From Bacilli bacterium (lineage in GTDB: Bacteria; Bacillota_I; Bacilli_A; RFN20; CAG-826): a stretch of DNA of 44,494 nt. This document shows positions 7,764-16,347 of the stretch, in pieces (the first letter of the stretch is position 1; each line of letters begins with the position of its first letter). A model generated the notes under the pieces. The model had not been told where the DNA came from, searched no databases, and saw only the letters and a program-made list of their open reading frames with translations. The DNA lies in assembly GCA_024680795.1 (NCBI GenBank), contig JAILBR010000010.1:1-44494 (forward strand), given 5' to 3'. The translations under genes were made by a program, and so were the position numbers.

Positions 7764-8780
7764 ATGGATGACAAATTTATAATTATAAATGGAGTGTTAG
7801 AAGAATATTTAGGAAATGATTTCAATGTTGTTATTCCTGATGGAGTATATTCTATTGAAAATTCAGTTTTTAAGAATAGAGACATGATCAAATCCATCAC
7901 TCTCCCTAATTCGCTCGTAAAGATTGGCAACTACGCTTTTAGTAATTGTCGTAATCTTAGAAGTGTTATTTTTGGAAATAATCCAAAACTAAAAGAGATA
8001 GGGGGATGTGCTTTTATCGATTGTGAATCCATAAGTATTTTAGAGTTACCGATGTCTTTAAGATTAATAGAAAGAAATGCATTTTATGGTTGTTCTTCTC
8101 TTACTAAAGTTAGTTTTTCTTTTAGTGGCGATAGCTTTGAATACCCAGGAGATTTAGAAATTGAAGACTCTGCTTTTGGAAAGTGTGAAAAATTAGAGTT
8201 ATTTATTTTTGATGCGCCAATTAAAAGAATTGGGAATATATTTCCAAATTCCACTGGATTAACAAAAGTATTGTTTGGCTATAGTAGCGTTGAAGTAATC
8301 GATAGCTTTGCTTTTGCTAAGCAAAGGTTATTAGATGAAGTCATCCTTCCAGACAGTTTGAAAGTTATCGGGCCTAGTGCTTTCGCTGGTTGTAAGAAGT
8401 TAAGTATTGTTAAACTTCCAGAAGGACTAGAAAGAATAGAACAAAGTGCCTTTAATAACTGCACAAAATTAACAGCGATTGATTTAAATAAGAATCTTAA
8501 ATATATCGGTCCAAAGGCATTTGAAACATGCTTATCGTTAAGACATGCTGATATTCCTGATGGCATTTCTTCATTAGAGGAACGTGCTTTCGCTATTTGT
8601 GATACACTAGAAAAAGTATCTTTATCAAATAATGTCAATGATATCCATCCTCAAGCATTCCGTGGATGTAAGAATATTAAAGAAATCACTTATCGAGGAA
8701 GCAAAGAAGAATGGGATAAACTCGAACTTGATAATGTGTTCTCAGCATCAAAAGATTACAAAGTTATTTTTGAAAAATAG
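7764..8780 (+). CDS. BspA-like leucine-rich repeat protein, no signal peptide
   Basis: The 338 residues are made almost wholly of BspA/TpLRR (LRR_5) units of about 22-24 residues with the pattern I-ENAF--C--L--V-LP. Clear examples are IGNYAFSNCRNL, IERNAFYGCSSL, IGPSAFAGCKKL, IEQSAFNNCTKL and IGPKAFETCLSL. GAGG at 7751-7754 supports ATG 7764. Most proteins of this family are secreted or surface-bound. This one has no signal peptide, membrane helix or anchor, so a cytoplasmic binding or scaffold role is inferred. It ends in a YRGSKEEWDKLE-type cap common in the family. It shares its repeat type with the giant protein at 29345-35707. Confidence 0.85.
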   Translation: MDDKFIIINGVLEEYLGNDFNVVIPDGVYSIENSVFKNRDMIKSITLPNSLVKIGNYAFSNCRNLRSVIFGNNPKLKEIGGCAFIDCESISILELPMSLRLIERNAFYGCSSLTKVSFSFSGDSFEYPGDLEIEDSAFGKCEKLELFIFDAPIKRIGNIFPNSTGLTKVLFGYSSVEVIDSFAFAKQRLLDEVILPDSLKVIGPSAFAGCKKLSIVKLPEGLERIEQSAFNNCTKLTAIDLNKNLKYIGPKAFETCLSLRHADIPDGISSLEERAFAICDTLEKVSLSNNVNDIHPQAFRGCKNIKEITYRGSKEEWDKLELDNVFSASKDYKVIFEK

Positions 8781-8848
8781 ATTTCAATATAGAAGTACTT
8801 TAACGCTTTCGTATTTTTTAAGTGTTTCATTTTAAAAATATAAATAAT

Positions 8849-8857
8849 TGCTATATA
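8849..8857 (+). promoter_or_regulatory. Extended -10 promoter of the cysteine synthase gene
   Basis: TG (8849-8850), one base and TATATA (8852-8857) make an extended -10 element. The start would be near 8864, giving a leader of about 20 nt that includes the GAGGG ribosome site (8872-8876). No convincing -35 was seen. Confidence 0.4.
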
Positions 8858-8883
8858 CTTTTTTAAATAACGAGGGCGCATCT

Positions 8884-9810
8884 ATGAAAGTAGCAAAACA
8901 TATTTATGAATTGGTGGGTCATACCCCTTTATTAGAATTATCAAATATCGAAAAAGAATATAAGTTATATGGCAAAGTTATTGCCAAAGTAGAAAGCTTT
9001 AATCCAGGCGGAAGCGCAAAAGACCGTCCTGCTTTAAAGATGATTGAATATGCGGAAGAAAAAGGATTTATCGATAAAGGCACAGCAATTATTGAACCGA
9101 CAAGTGGCAACACTGGTATCGGTTTAGCGATGATTGCGGCTTCTAAAGGCTATCGAGTAATTTTAACCATGCCAGAAAGTATGTCCTTAGAAAGAAGAAA
9201 TCTTTTAAAAGCTTATGGAGCGGAAATAGTGTTAACCCCAGCTTCATTAGGCATGAAAGGGGCTATCGCTAAAGCGGATGAATTATTAGAACATATCCCT
9301 AATAGTTTTATGCCTTCTCAATTTACAAATAAGAACAATCCATTAGCCCATTACTTAACTACCGGAAGAGAAATTTATGAAGATATGGATGAGAAAGTTG
9401 ATATCTTTATCGCTAGTGTGGGCACTGGTGGCACAATATCAGGTGTTGGTAAATATTTAAAAGAACAAAACCCAAATATCAAAGTTATAGCGGTGGAACC
9501 ATTAGGTTCACCAATGCTATCAGAAGGCAAAGCTGGTCCACATAAGATTCAAGGTATTGGAGCAGGCTTTGTTCCTGATACATTAGATACATCCATCTAT
9601 GATGAAATTATCAGAATCAAAGATGAAGATGCTTTTGAAATGGGTAGATTATCCGCTAGAAAAGAAGGATTATTAGTGGGCATATCTTCTGGTGCAGCTT
9701 TAAAAGCAGCAATCGAAGTAGCAAGCAGAGAAGAAAACAAAGATAAAAACATCATCGTCTTATTACCAGATACTGGCGAAAGATATTTATCGACTGATAT
9801 GTTCAAATAA
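8884..9810 (+). CDS. cysK: Cysteine synthase (O-acetylserine sulfhydrylase)
   Basis: This PLP enzyme makes cysteine from O-acetylserine and sulfide. The start ATG 8884 follows GAGGG by 7 nt; an upstream in-frame ATG at 8848 lacks a ribosome site. The protein is 308 residues, as usual. Lys46 in GGSAKDRPA should bind PLP. PTSGNTG (72-78) is the substrate loop and GTGGTISG binds the cofactor phosphate. The C-terminal SSGAAL motif is present. No serine acetyltransferase gene is adjacent. Close relatives such as cystathionine beta-synthase-like or O-phosphoserine sulfhydrylases cannot be wholly excluded. The acyltransferase gene follows after 14 bp, so the two are probably cotranscribed. Confidence 0.92.
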   Translation: MKVAKHIYELVGHTPLLELSNIEKEYKLYGKVIAKVESFNPGGSAKDRPALKMIEYAEEKGFIDKGTAIIEPTSGNTGIGLAMIAASKGYRVILTMPESMSLERRNLLKAYGAEIVLTPASLGMKGAIAKADELLEHIPNSFMPSQFTNKNNPLAHYLTTGREIYEDMDEKVDIFIASVGTGGTISGVGKYLKEQNPNIKVIAVEPLGSPMLSEGKAGPHKIQGIGAGFVPDTLDTSIYDEIIRIKDEDAFEMGRLSARKEGLLVGISSGAALKAAIEVASREENKDKNIIVLLPDTGERYLSTDMFK

Positions 9811-9824
9811 GATATTCTATATCT

Positions 9825-10700
9825 ATGGCAGAATATTTTGATCCTAAAACAAATAAATTCCCTTATCCAGAAGATACGGATAAGCATTATTTAGTTGTCC
9901 ATAAGGATAATGGATTAGTTTTTGATGAAAACTACCATTATATCGAAAAGAGCAAATGGTTTAAGTTTAAACAGTTCTGGGTGTATCTAGTCATCATTTT
10001 GATTGTTTTTCCAGTGCAATATCTTCGTATGGGATTGAAGATTGAAGGAAAAGAAAATCTTAAAAAACATAAAGAAGAGATATCTAAAGGAGTGTTATCA
10101 GTTTGTAATCATGTTCATATGTGGGACTATTTAGGAATTATGAATGCGATTAAGCCTAAAAAGCCATATATCTTAGCTTGGGCAAGAAATATTCAGGGCG
10201 AGATGAGTGGAATGATGAGAATGGTGGGAGCGATTCCGATTCCAGAAAATGATTTAAAGGCCACCGCTAAATACATGAAAGATGTTGGTAATATGCTCGA
10301 TGAAGGTGGATGGTTACATATTTATCCCGAAGGAAGTATGTGGGAATATTACGCTCCAATTAGACCTTTTAAAAGAGGAGTAGCCTATTTCTCAATTAGA
10401 TTTAATAAACCAATCATTCCGTTTGCCTATTCATATCGAAAACCAAGTTGGATTAGAAGACATATCTTTGGTCAAATCGCTTGTTTCACACTTAAAATTG
10501 GAGAACCAATTTATAACAATCCTTCAATAGAAGGAAGAGTGGAACAAGAAAAAGATTTAGCCATCAGGTGTCATGATGAAGTATGTCGTTTAGCGGGTAT
10601 CAACCCTCAAGATAATTTATATAAGCCTCTATTTGATAACGATAAAAGAATCGACTACTACACCAAGAAATATGGTGTTGGTTATAAAGGTTCGCATTGA
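9825..10700 (+). CDS. PlsC-type lysophospholipid acyltransferase
   Basis: This is a member of the 1-acylglycerol-3-phosphate O-acyltransferase family, which transfers an acyl chain to make phosphatidic acid or a related lipid. The H-X4-D catalytic motif is NHVHMWD (Asn95, His96, Asp101). The substrate-binding PEG motif is YPEGS (167-171). One hydrophobic helix at about residues 51-68 anchors it to the membrane. The N-terminal 50 residues are a charged extension. The product is 291 residues. It starts 14 bp after cysK without a clear Shine-Dalgarno, so it may depend on coupling. The acceptor lipid cannot be determined from sequence. Confidence 0.87.
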   Translation: MAEYFDPKTNKFPYPEDTDKHYLVVHKDNGLVFDENYHYIEKSKWFKFKQFWVYLVIILIVFPVQYLRMGLKIEGKENLKKHKEEISKGVLSVCNHVHMWDYLGIMNAIKPKKPYILAWARNIQGEMSGMMRMVGAIPIPENDLKATAKYMKDVGNMLDEGGWLHIYPEGSMWEYYAPIRPFKRGVAYFSIRFNKPIIPFAYSYRKPSWIRRHIFGQIACFTLKIGEPIYNNPSIEGRVEQEKDLAIRCHDEVCRLAGINPQDNLYKPLFDNDKRIDYYTKKYGVGYKGSH

Positions 10701-10722
10701 TCCATCGTCAAGGTGGATTTTT
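10700..10722 (+). terminator. Intrinsic terminator after the acyltransferase gene
   Basis: ATCCATC (10700-10706) pairs with GGTGGAT (10712-10718), allowing one G-U, around a 5-nt loop. It is followed by TTTTG then TTTTC. The stem begins at the last base of the stop codon. Confidence 0.75.
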
Positions 10723-10807
10723 GTTTTCTGATACAGTGTCTAATAATTTGCATTTGTTTATAACAAAATAGCGTATATATGTTACAATCTTCATACACGG
10801 AGAATGT

Positions 10808-12298
10808 ATGGGGAATAACATTTATTTTGCGATTGATTTAAAGAGCTTTTATGCCTCTGTAGAATGTCGAGAAAGAAATCTCGATCCTTTAAATGCGAAC
10901 CTTGTTGTTGCTGATGTTTCTCGTACCGATAAAACCATCTGTTTGGCGGTTTCTCCAAGCCTAAAAAAGTATGGAATACCCGGCAGAGCCCGCTTATTTG
11001 AGGTCAAACAAGCGATAAAGATTATCAATAAAGAAAGACTTAAAAAAGCACCAAATCACAAGTTTATTGGTAAGTCTATTTTTGATGACGAATTAATGAA
11101 AGATCCTTCTTTAGAGTTAGATTTTGTCGCCGCCACTCCGCAGATGAATAAATATATGCGTATCAGTGGTGAGATATACAATATCTACTTAAAATATTTC
11201 GCTAGTGAAGATATTCATGTTTATTCTATCGATGAAGTATTTATCGATGTTACTCCATATCTAGATACTTATAAACTTAATCCTCATGACTTAGCCAAGA
11301 AAGTTATTAAAGATATTTTGAAAAATACTGGTATCACCGCAACAGCGGGAATCGGAACAAATTTATATCTTGCTAAGGCGGCGATGGATATTGTCGCTAA
11401 ACATGTTCCAGGCGATAAAGATGGGGTACGTGTTGCGTATTTAGATGAAAAACTATATCGAGAGAAGCTATGGTCCCATAAGCCTTTAAAAGATTTCTGG
11501 AGAGTGGGAACAGGATATATCAACCGTTTAGCAAAATATGGACTATACACTATGGGCGATATCGCGAGATTTTCATTAAAAAATGAAGACGCTCTATATG
11601 AAGAGTTTGGCATTAACGCTGAACTACTTATTGACCATGCCTGGGGATATGAATCATGCACAATGAAAGACATCAAGGGATATGTGCCAGAGAATAACTC
11701 AATTAGTAGCGGACAAGTTCTTTCTGAACCATATGACGCTAAAAAGGGAAAATTGATTGTTAAAGAGATGGCAGATCTCCTTGCTTTAGATTTAGTAAAG
11801 AAAGGTTTAGTGACCGATCAGATTGCTTTAGCGATAGGATATGACGTCATTGATTTAGAGAATTTTAATGGTGAATTAAAGAACGATTATTATGGTCGCA
11901 AAATGCCAAAGATGGCACATTCATCGGTGAATTTGGGTGAATTTACCTCTAGCAGTAAGGTTATTATGAAAGCAGTTAGTGACCTCTATGACAAGATTAT
12001 GGATAAAAGACTTCATATGCGTAGAGTGTACATATGTGCAACCCATGTCTTAAATGAAGAAATAGCGGAAAAAGAAAGCAAAGATTATGAGCAGCTCTCT
12101 TTATTTACCGATTATGAAGAGATGGAACTTCGTAAGGAAAAACACAATAAAGAAAAAGAAGAAGAGAAACTTCTTGCAGAAACCATTCTTAACATACAAG
12201 GCAAATATGGGAAGAACTCTCTTATCAAAGGTATGAATCTAGAGGAAGGAGGGACAACCATCGAGAGAAACAAACAAGTCGGTGGTCATAAAGCATAA
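10808..12298 (+). CDS. Y-family DNA polymerase (UmuC/UvrX-like)
   Basis: This is a translesion polymerase that copies past damaged template bases. The IMS catalytic core is at the N-terminus: FAIDLKSFYASVE with metal ligand Asp10, and YSIDEVFID with Asp142 and Glu143. A little-finger domain follows to about residue 400, and then an acidic-basic helical tail (about 420-496). The length of 496 matches the UvrX/YqjW-type subgroup rather than the shorter DinB. GGAG 6-7 nt upstream of ATG 10808 supports the start. The stop overlaps the yolD start (TAATG), which is the usual arrangement of this damage-inducible pair. No SOS box was recognised upstream; the promoter is probably near TACAAT at about 10780. 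Confidence 0.9.
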   Translation: MGNNIYFAIDLKSFYASVECRERNLDPLNANLVVADVSRTDKTICLAVSPSLKKYGIPGRARLFEVKQAIKIINKERLKKAPNHKFIGKSIFDDELMKDPSLELDFVAATPQMNKYMRISGEIYNIYLKYFASEDIHVYSIDEVFIDVTPYLDTYKLNPHDLAKKVIKDILKNTGITATAGIGTNLYLAKAAMDIVAKHVPGDKDGVRVAYLDEKLYREKLWSHKPLKDFWRVGTGYINRLAKYGLYTMGDIARFSLKNEDALYEEFGINAELLIDHAWGYESCTMKDIKGYVPENNSISSGQVLSEPYDAKKGKLIVKEMADLLALDLVKKGLVTDQIALAIGYDVIDLENFNGELKNDYYGRKMPKMAHSSVNLGEFTSSSKVIMKAVSDLYDKIMDKRLHMRRVYICATHVLNEEIAEKESKDYEQLSLFTDYEEMELRKEKHNKEKEEEKLLAETILNIQGKYGKNSLIKGMNLEEGGTTIERNKQVGGHKA

Positions 12299-12711
12299 TG
12301 GATTATAGCGATATTATTAACCTCCCTCGCCCAATATCAAAAACTCATAAACATATGTCAAATAGTGATAGAGCGGCGCAATTTGCTCCTTTTGCAGCTT
12401 TGACTGGCTACGAGCAAGTGATTTCGGAAGTGGCAAGAACGACAACTAAAAGGATAGAATTAGGAACCGATCAAAAAGAAAAGATTAATCAAACCCTAAT
12501 TTGTCTAAAAGAAGAAAAAGATAGTCACCCACATATCAAAATTACTTATTTTGTTCCTGATAAAAAGAAGAATGGTGGTAAATATGTCACAGTTAAAGGT
12601 GAGTTTTTAAAGTTTGATAGCGAGAATAAATATCTGCTTTTAAGGGACAAAACAAAAATTCGAATTATAGATATCTTTGATATAGAAATTGAAGAGTCTC
12701 CAGTTTTCTAA
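12298..12711 (+). CDS. yolD: YolD-like protein
   Basis: A 137-residue YolD-family protein, which in Bacillota almost always sits next to a UvrX-type Y-family polymerase and is thought to act with it in the SOS response. The family signature is seen in MSNSDRAAQFAPFAALTGY (residues 20-38). A helical segment and a C-terminal beta-rich part (ITYFVPD, DIFDIEIEE) follow. The start overlaps the polymerase stop by one base, indicating coupled translation. The molecular function of YolD is not settled. Confidence 0.88.
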   Translation: MDYSDIINLPRPISKTHKHMSNSDRAAQFAPFAALTGYEQVISEVARTTTKRIELGTDQKEKINQTLICLKEEKDSHPHIKITYFVPDKKKNGGKYVTVKGEFLKFDSENKYLLLRDKTKIRIIDIFDIEIEESPVF

Positions 12712-12758
12712 TAAAAAAATTATTTAATTTTTAATAAGTTTATGCTAATTTTATCTTA

Positions 12759-14936
12759 ATGATAGAAGTTATCCTCAAAAATATTAGACGTTTTTTTGGA
12801 TTTGAAAAACTTTATAAAGATGTAAATCGTTATATTTTCGACTCCAATATTAAAAGTGGAATTTTCATGTCCGCTGTTATTGTCATACTTGAAGTATGGC
12901 TTATCATCAGACAATCACATGATCATATTGCTCCTCTAATTGATACTACCGAAGATAAGTTCTCACTCATTTTTGCTAACTTATCTAGTTTCGTTTTGTT
13001 CCTTTGTATTGGATTAGCGATGTTTGTTTTCTGTATCACCTATACTAGAGCAAATAAGATGAGTAGAAAAACTAGGATTATTTTAAATTATATTGCTCCT
13101 TCCTTTGCTTTGCTATGTACTTTCTTTTTGCTAAAAGAAAATTTAACTAAATGGGATTCCACTCCAAATATTCTTAAAACCGTTCTACTTATTTCAATTT
13201 ATTCGACTAATTTCGTTTTTTCGAATTTGATAATTCTTTATAATGTTTATCTTCATGTAAAGAAAAAAGAGCCACATGTTATTGCTCAATTTATCGTTGT
13301 TGGCTTTGCTTTATTATGTTTGATTTTTGGTATTAGAACTTCATTTAGCGACCACATTAGAGTGATTGAAACCCAAAATGAGATTATCTGTTTCTTAACC
13401 ATGGTTATCTTTGTGGCGTGTTCACTTATTTATCGTCCATATGCTTCCATTCTTATTAATGTTGGTATCTTTGTGACTTTCTTATTAATCATCAAATCTA
13501 GCGATTATGCGATTAATGATCCGGTTAGAAGCTTTAAAGATGGTGACACAATCAACTACATTACATTTTTGTTCTCAATCACAACGATTTCTATCATGTT
13601 ATATCACGAACGTTTAACTAGCGGTCTTTCTAGTAGAGAATTACGTCTAAAAGCGGAATATGATGAACTAACGATGCTATATAATAACGCGACTTTCCAA
13701 GCTGAATTAATCGATAGAGTTAATATTTATGCTTCTAGTGGCCTTAACCAATTTATTATTTTGTTCTTCAACCTTTGTAACTTTAAGGTTTATAACGAGC
13801 AAAGAGGTTTTAACCGCGGTAATGTTTTCTTGCAAGATTTTGCTAAGATGCTAAAGCGTGCTTTTCCAGAAGATGTTATTGCTAGAGAAAGCGGAGACTG
13901 CTTTGTTATCTTAACAAGAAATAAACATTTCAAAGAAAAGATTATGTCTTTATACGATGAAGTTAGAGACTATGATATCGAAATTAAGCCGACATTCCAT
14001 GTTGGTGGTTACGTATTAAATAACCAATTTGAAGATGTGCGTAGAGTTGTGGATAAAGCAAGATATGCATGCGACACAATCGAAAATAGAAGAGATATTT
14101 TCTACGCTGAATATGACAAGAAAATGCATGATGAATATCATTACAGTCAATACGTTATTAATAACCTCGATAACGCGATTAAAAACGGTTACATTAAGCC
14201 ATTCTATCAACCAATCGTTTCTTCTAGCGACCATAAGGTATGCGGAGTTGAAGCTCTTGCTAGATGGATTGACCCAGTCAAAGGCATGATTACTCCAGTT
14301 CACTTTATTCCAACCTTAGAAAAAACAAAGCTCATTTATCGTCTTGACGCTCATATTATTGAGATGGTCTTTAGAGATGTAAAATTCCTAGTGGATCGTA
14401 AGATGACTGTTGTTCCTACTAATATCAACTTATCAAGACTTGATTTTCAACTTATGAACGTTGTTGATTTACTTGATACCTTTGTTGATAAATATCAAAT
14501 TAGCAAAGACTTAATTAATATTGAAGTTACCGAATCCGCTTTAACAGATGATGAAGATAACTTATTACAAGACTTATTTAAGCTCAAAGAAAGAGGCTAT
14601 CACATTTGGCTTGATGACTTTGGCAGCGGCTATTCTTCCTTTAATGTATTAAAGGACTATGACTTCGACACCATTAAGGTTGATATGAAATTCCTAAAGA
14701 GCACTTATAACGTTGATAAATCTAAGATTATTCTAGATTCCATCTTTAAGATGTCTGATGCATTAGATATGAATACATTGACTGAGGGAGTTGAAAGCGA
14801 CGGAGAAAAAGACTTCTTAACTAAGGCCGGCTGTCAAATGCTTCAAGGTTACCTATTTGGCAAACCGATGCCATTAGAAGAGGTTATTAATAAAGTCGAA
14901 ACTCGCGAGATGATATTCTCAAAGATAGTAAAATAA
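12759..14936 (+). CDS. Membrane GGDEF-EAL protein, probable c-di-GMP phosphodiesterase
   Basis: The N-terminal 280 residues contain about seven to eight hydrophobic helices, a membrane sensor region of unknown ligand. A GGDEF-type domain (about 300-465) follows, but its active site reads RESGDCF in place of RGGDEF and should not make c-di-GMP. The EAL domain (about 470-715) keeps the catalytic features: EALARW, NINLSRLDF, NIEVTESAL, LDDFGSGYSS, a Lys in TIKVDMKF, TEGVES and QGYLFGKP. The likely activity is therefore hydrolysis of c-di-GMP to pGpG, with the inactive GGDEF perhaps sensing GTP. No Shine-Dalgarno precedes ATG 12759; TAATTT at 12746-12751 ends 7 nt before the start, so a leaderless mRNA is possible. 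It is monocistronic, closed by a strong terminator. Confidence 0.88.
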   Translation: MIEVILKNIRRFFGFEKLYKDVNRYIFDSNIKSGIFMSAVIVILEVWLIIRQSHDHIAPLIDTTEDKFSLIFANLSSFVLFLCIGLAMFVFCITYTRANKMSRKTRIILNYIAPSFALLCTFFLLKENLTKWDSTPNILKTVLLISIYSTNFVFSNLIILYNVYLHVKKKEPHVIAQFIVVGFALLCLIFGIRTSFSDHIRVIETQNEIICFLTMVIFVACSLIYRPYASILINVGIFVTFLLIIKSSDYAINDPVRSFKDGDTINYITFLFSITTISIMLYHERLTSGLSSRELRLKAEYDELTMLYNNATFQAELIDRVNIYASSGLNQFIILFFNLCNFKVYNEQRGFNRGNVFLQDFAKMLKRAFPEDVIARESGDCFVILTRNKHFKEKIMSLYDEVRDYDIEIKPTFHVGGYVLNNQFEDVRRVVDKARYACDTIENRRDIFYAEYDKKMHDEYHYSQYVINNLDNAIKNGYIKPFYQPIVSSSDHKVCGVEALARWIDPVKGMITPVHFIPTLEKTKLIYRLDAHIIEMVFRDVKFLVDRKMTVVPTNINLSRLDFQLMNVVDLLDTFVDKYQISKDLINIEVTESALTDDEDNLLQDLFKLKERGYHIWLDDFGSGYSSFNVLKDYDFDTIKVDMKFLKSTYNVDKSKIILDSIFKMSDALDMNTLTEGVESDGEKDFLTKAGCQMLQGYLFGKPMPLEEVINKVETREMIFSKIVK

Positions 14937-14956
14937 AAGGCCTACGGGTCTTTTTT
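14935..14956 (+). terminator. Intrinsic terminator with a UNCG-type tetraloop
   Basis: AAAAGGCC (14935-14942) pairs with GGTCTTTT (14947-14954) around the loop TACG, giving the stable C(UACG)G tetraloop with one G-U pair. The stem is followed by more T. It ends the GGDEF-EAL gene. Confidence 0.85.
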
Positions 14957-15083
14957 AAACGTCATAAATTTACCTATGTTTTATAACCTTTAAATTATTA
15001 AAAATTAACCTACATATATAAATATATGGTAGTGAGCTCCGCTGGCATTTTTCTTAGATTTTGAATACTTTTAAACTACTAAG

Positions 15084-15113
15084 TTGTCTTTAGACATTTA
15101 ATAGACGTATAAT
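15084..15113 (+). promoter_or_regulatory. Promoter of the aromatic amino acid operon with overlapping palindrome
   Basis: TTGTCT (15084-15089), an 18-nt spacer and a perfect TATAAT (15108-15113) form the promoter. TGTCT-TT-AGACA (15085-15096) is an inverted repeat that covers the -35 box and could be a repressor site. AAGG at 15131-15134 is the ribosome site for the first gene. Confidence 0.6.
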
Positions 15114-15141
15114 AATTAAAAATTATTTTCAAGGTATTAGT

Positions 15142-16347
15142 ATGAATAAAAAGAATTTAGAGTTAGGAAAGAAACCATCAGCGATTAGGGAACTATTCGA
15201 ATTTTGCAATCAAAAGAAAAAAGAATTAGGCGAAGGAAAAGTCTTTGACTTTTCGATTGGCAATCCAAATATCCCTACTTCTAAATTTGTCACTGATATC
15301 TTAACTAATTTGCTTATCAATGAAGATCCAGTAAAACTCCATGGCTATACTTCCGCTCCTGGAGATATGGATGTCAGAAATAAAGTTGCAAGTTATCTTA
15401 ATGAAACTTATAACGCTAAATTAGATGGAAACCTTATTTTCATGACTTGTGGCGCTGCCGCGGGACTTGCTATATGTTTTAATGCTTTACTTGAAAAAGA
15501 CGATGAAGTTATTGTCTATGCACCATATTTTCCCGAATATAAAGTTTTTGTGGAAGCTGCGCATGGCAAACTTGTTGCTCTTGATTCTGACAACGATCTT
15601 TTACCTGATTTGAAATTGTTAGAAAAATCAATAAATGAAAAAACTAGACTTTTAATCATTAACTCCCCTAATAATCCATCGGGAATGTTTTATGATGAAA
15701 AGATGATTATTGCTTTAAGCAATATTTTAAAGAAAAAAGAAATAGAATATTGTCATCCAATTTATTTATTATCTGATGAGCCATATCGTGAACTACTATA
15801 TGTGAATGAAAAATATCCGTTTGTCACTAACTATTATGATGATTCGCTAGTTTGCTATTCATTTTCTAAATCTTTATCACTACCTGGAGAAAGAATCGGT
15901 TATATTGCTATCAATCCTCAATGTGATGATGCTCAAGATGTGTTTTATAGTGTGGCTGGGGCTGCGAGAAGTTTAGGATATATATCCGCTCCAAGCTTAT
16001 TCCAATATATGGTGAAAGATGTGCTAGATGATAAAAAAGAATTAGAAAAACATTATCAATTTGTTAGAGAAGGATATAAAACTAATCGTGATTTATTATA
16101 TAAATCATTAACTGGTATTGGCTATGAATTGATATATCCGTATGGAGCATTTTATATCTATATGAAAGCTCTAGAAAAAGATGAAGAACATTTTTCTGAA
16201 ATTGCTAAAGAATATAATCTACTTATTGTTCCTTCTACTTCTTTTGGAAGTAAGGGCTATGTGAGATTATGTTACGCAGTTAAAAAAGAGACAATATTAA
16301 ATTCTGTAGAAGCGTTTAAAAAACTTTATAAGAGGTATCAAAAATGA
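15142..16347 (+). CDS. PLP-dependent class I/II aminotransferase
   Basis: This is a 401-residue fold-type I aminotransferase. Substrate and PLP motifs are FSIGNPNIPT, GAAAGLA (phosphate loop), NSPNNPSG, SDEPYRELLY and SFSKSLSLPGERIGY, with Lys243 expected to bind PLP. As first gene of the aromatic operon it is the natural candidate for the last step, transamination of phenylpyruvate and 4-hydroxyphenylpyruvate to Phe and Tyr. That role is inferred from context, because aspartate or other specificity is common in this family. AAGG 7 nt upstream supports ATG 15142. Its stop overlaps the pheA start by 4 bp (ATGA). Confidence 0.88.
   Translation: MNKKNLELGKKPSAIRELFEFCNQKKKELGEGKVFDFSIGNPNIPTSKFVTDILTNLLINEDPVKLHGYTSAPGDMDVRNKVASYLNETYNAKLDGNLIFMTCGAAAGLAICFNALLEKDDEVIVYAPYFPEYKVFVEAAHGKLVALDSDNDLLPDLKLLEKSINEKTRLLIINSPNNPSGMFYDEKMIIALSNILKKKEIEYCHPIYLLSDEPYRELLYVNEKYPFVTNYYDDSLVCYSFSKSLSLPGERIGYIAINPQCDDAQDVFYSVAGAARSLGYISAPSLFQYMVKDVLDDKKELEKHYQFVREGYKTNRDLLYKSLTGIGYELIYPYGAFYIYMKALEKDEEHFSEIAKEYNLLIVPSTSFGSKGYVRLCYAVKKETILNSVEAFKKLYKRYQK

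Noticed and set aside
12715-12732. AT-only hairpin after yolD as a terminator
   Set aside because: The stem is A-T only and too weak to support; it may be chance in AT-rich DNA.
15026-15064. Twelve-codon leader peptide (MVVSSAGIFLRF) as an attenuator of the aromatic operon
   Set aside because: It has no ribosome site, lies upstream of the predicted transcript start (about 15120), has only two Phe codons, and no terminator/antiterminator pair follows.
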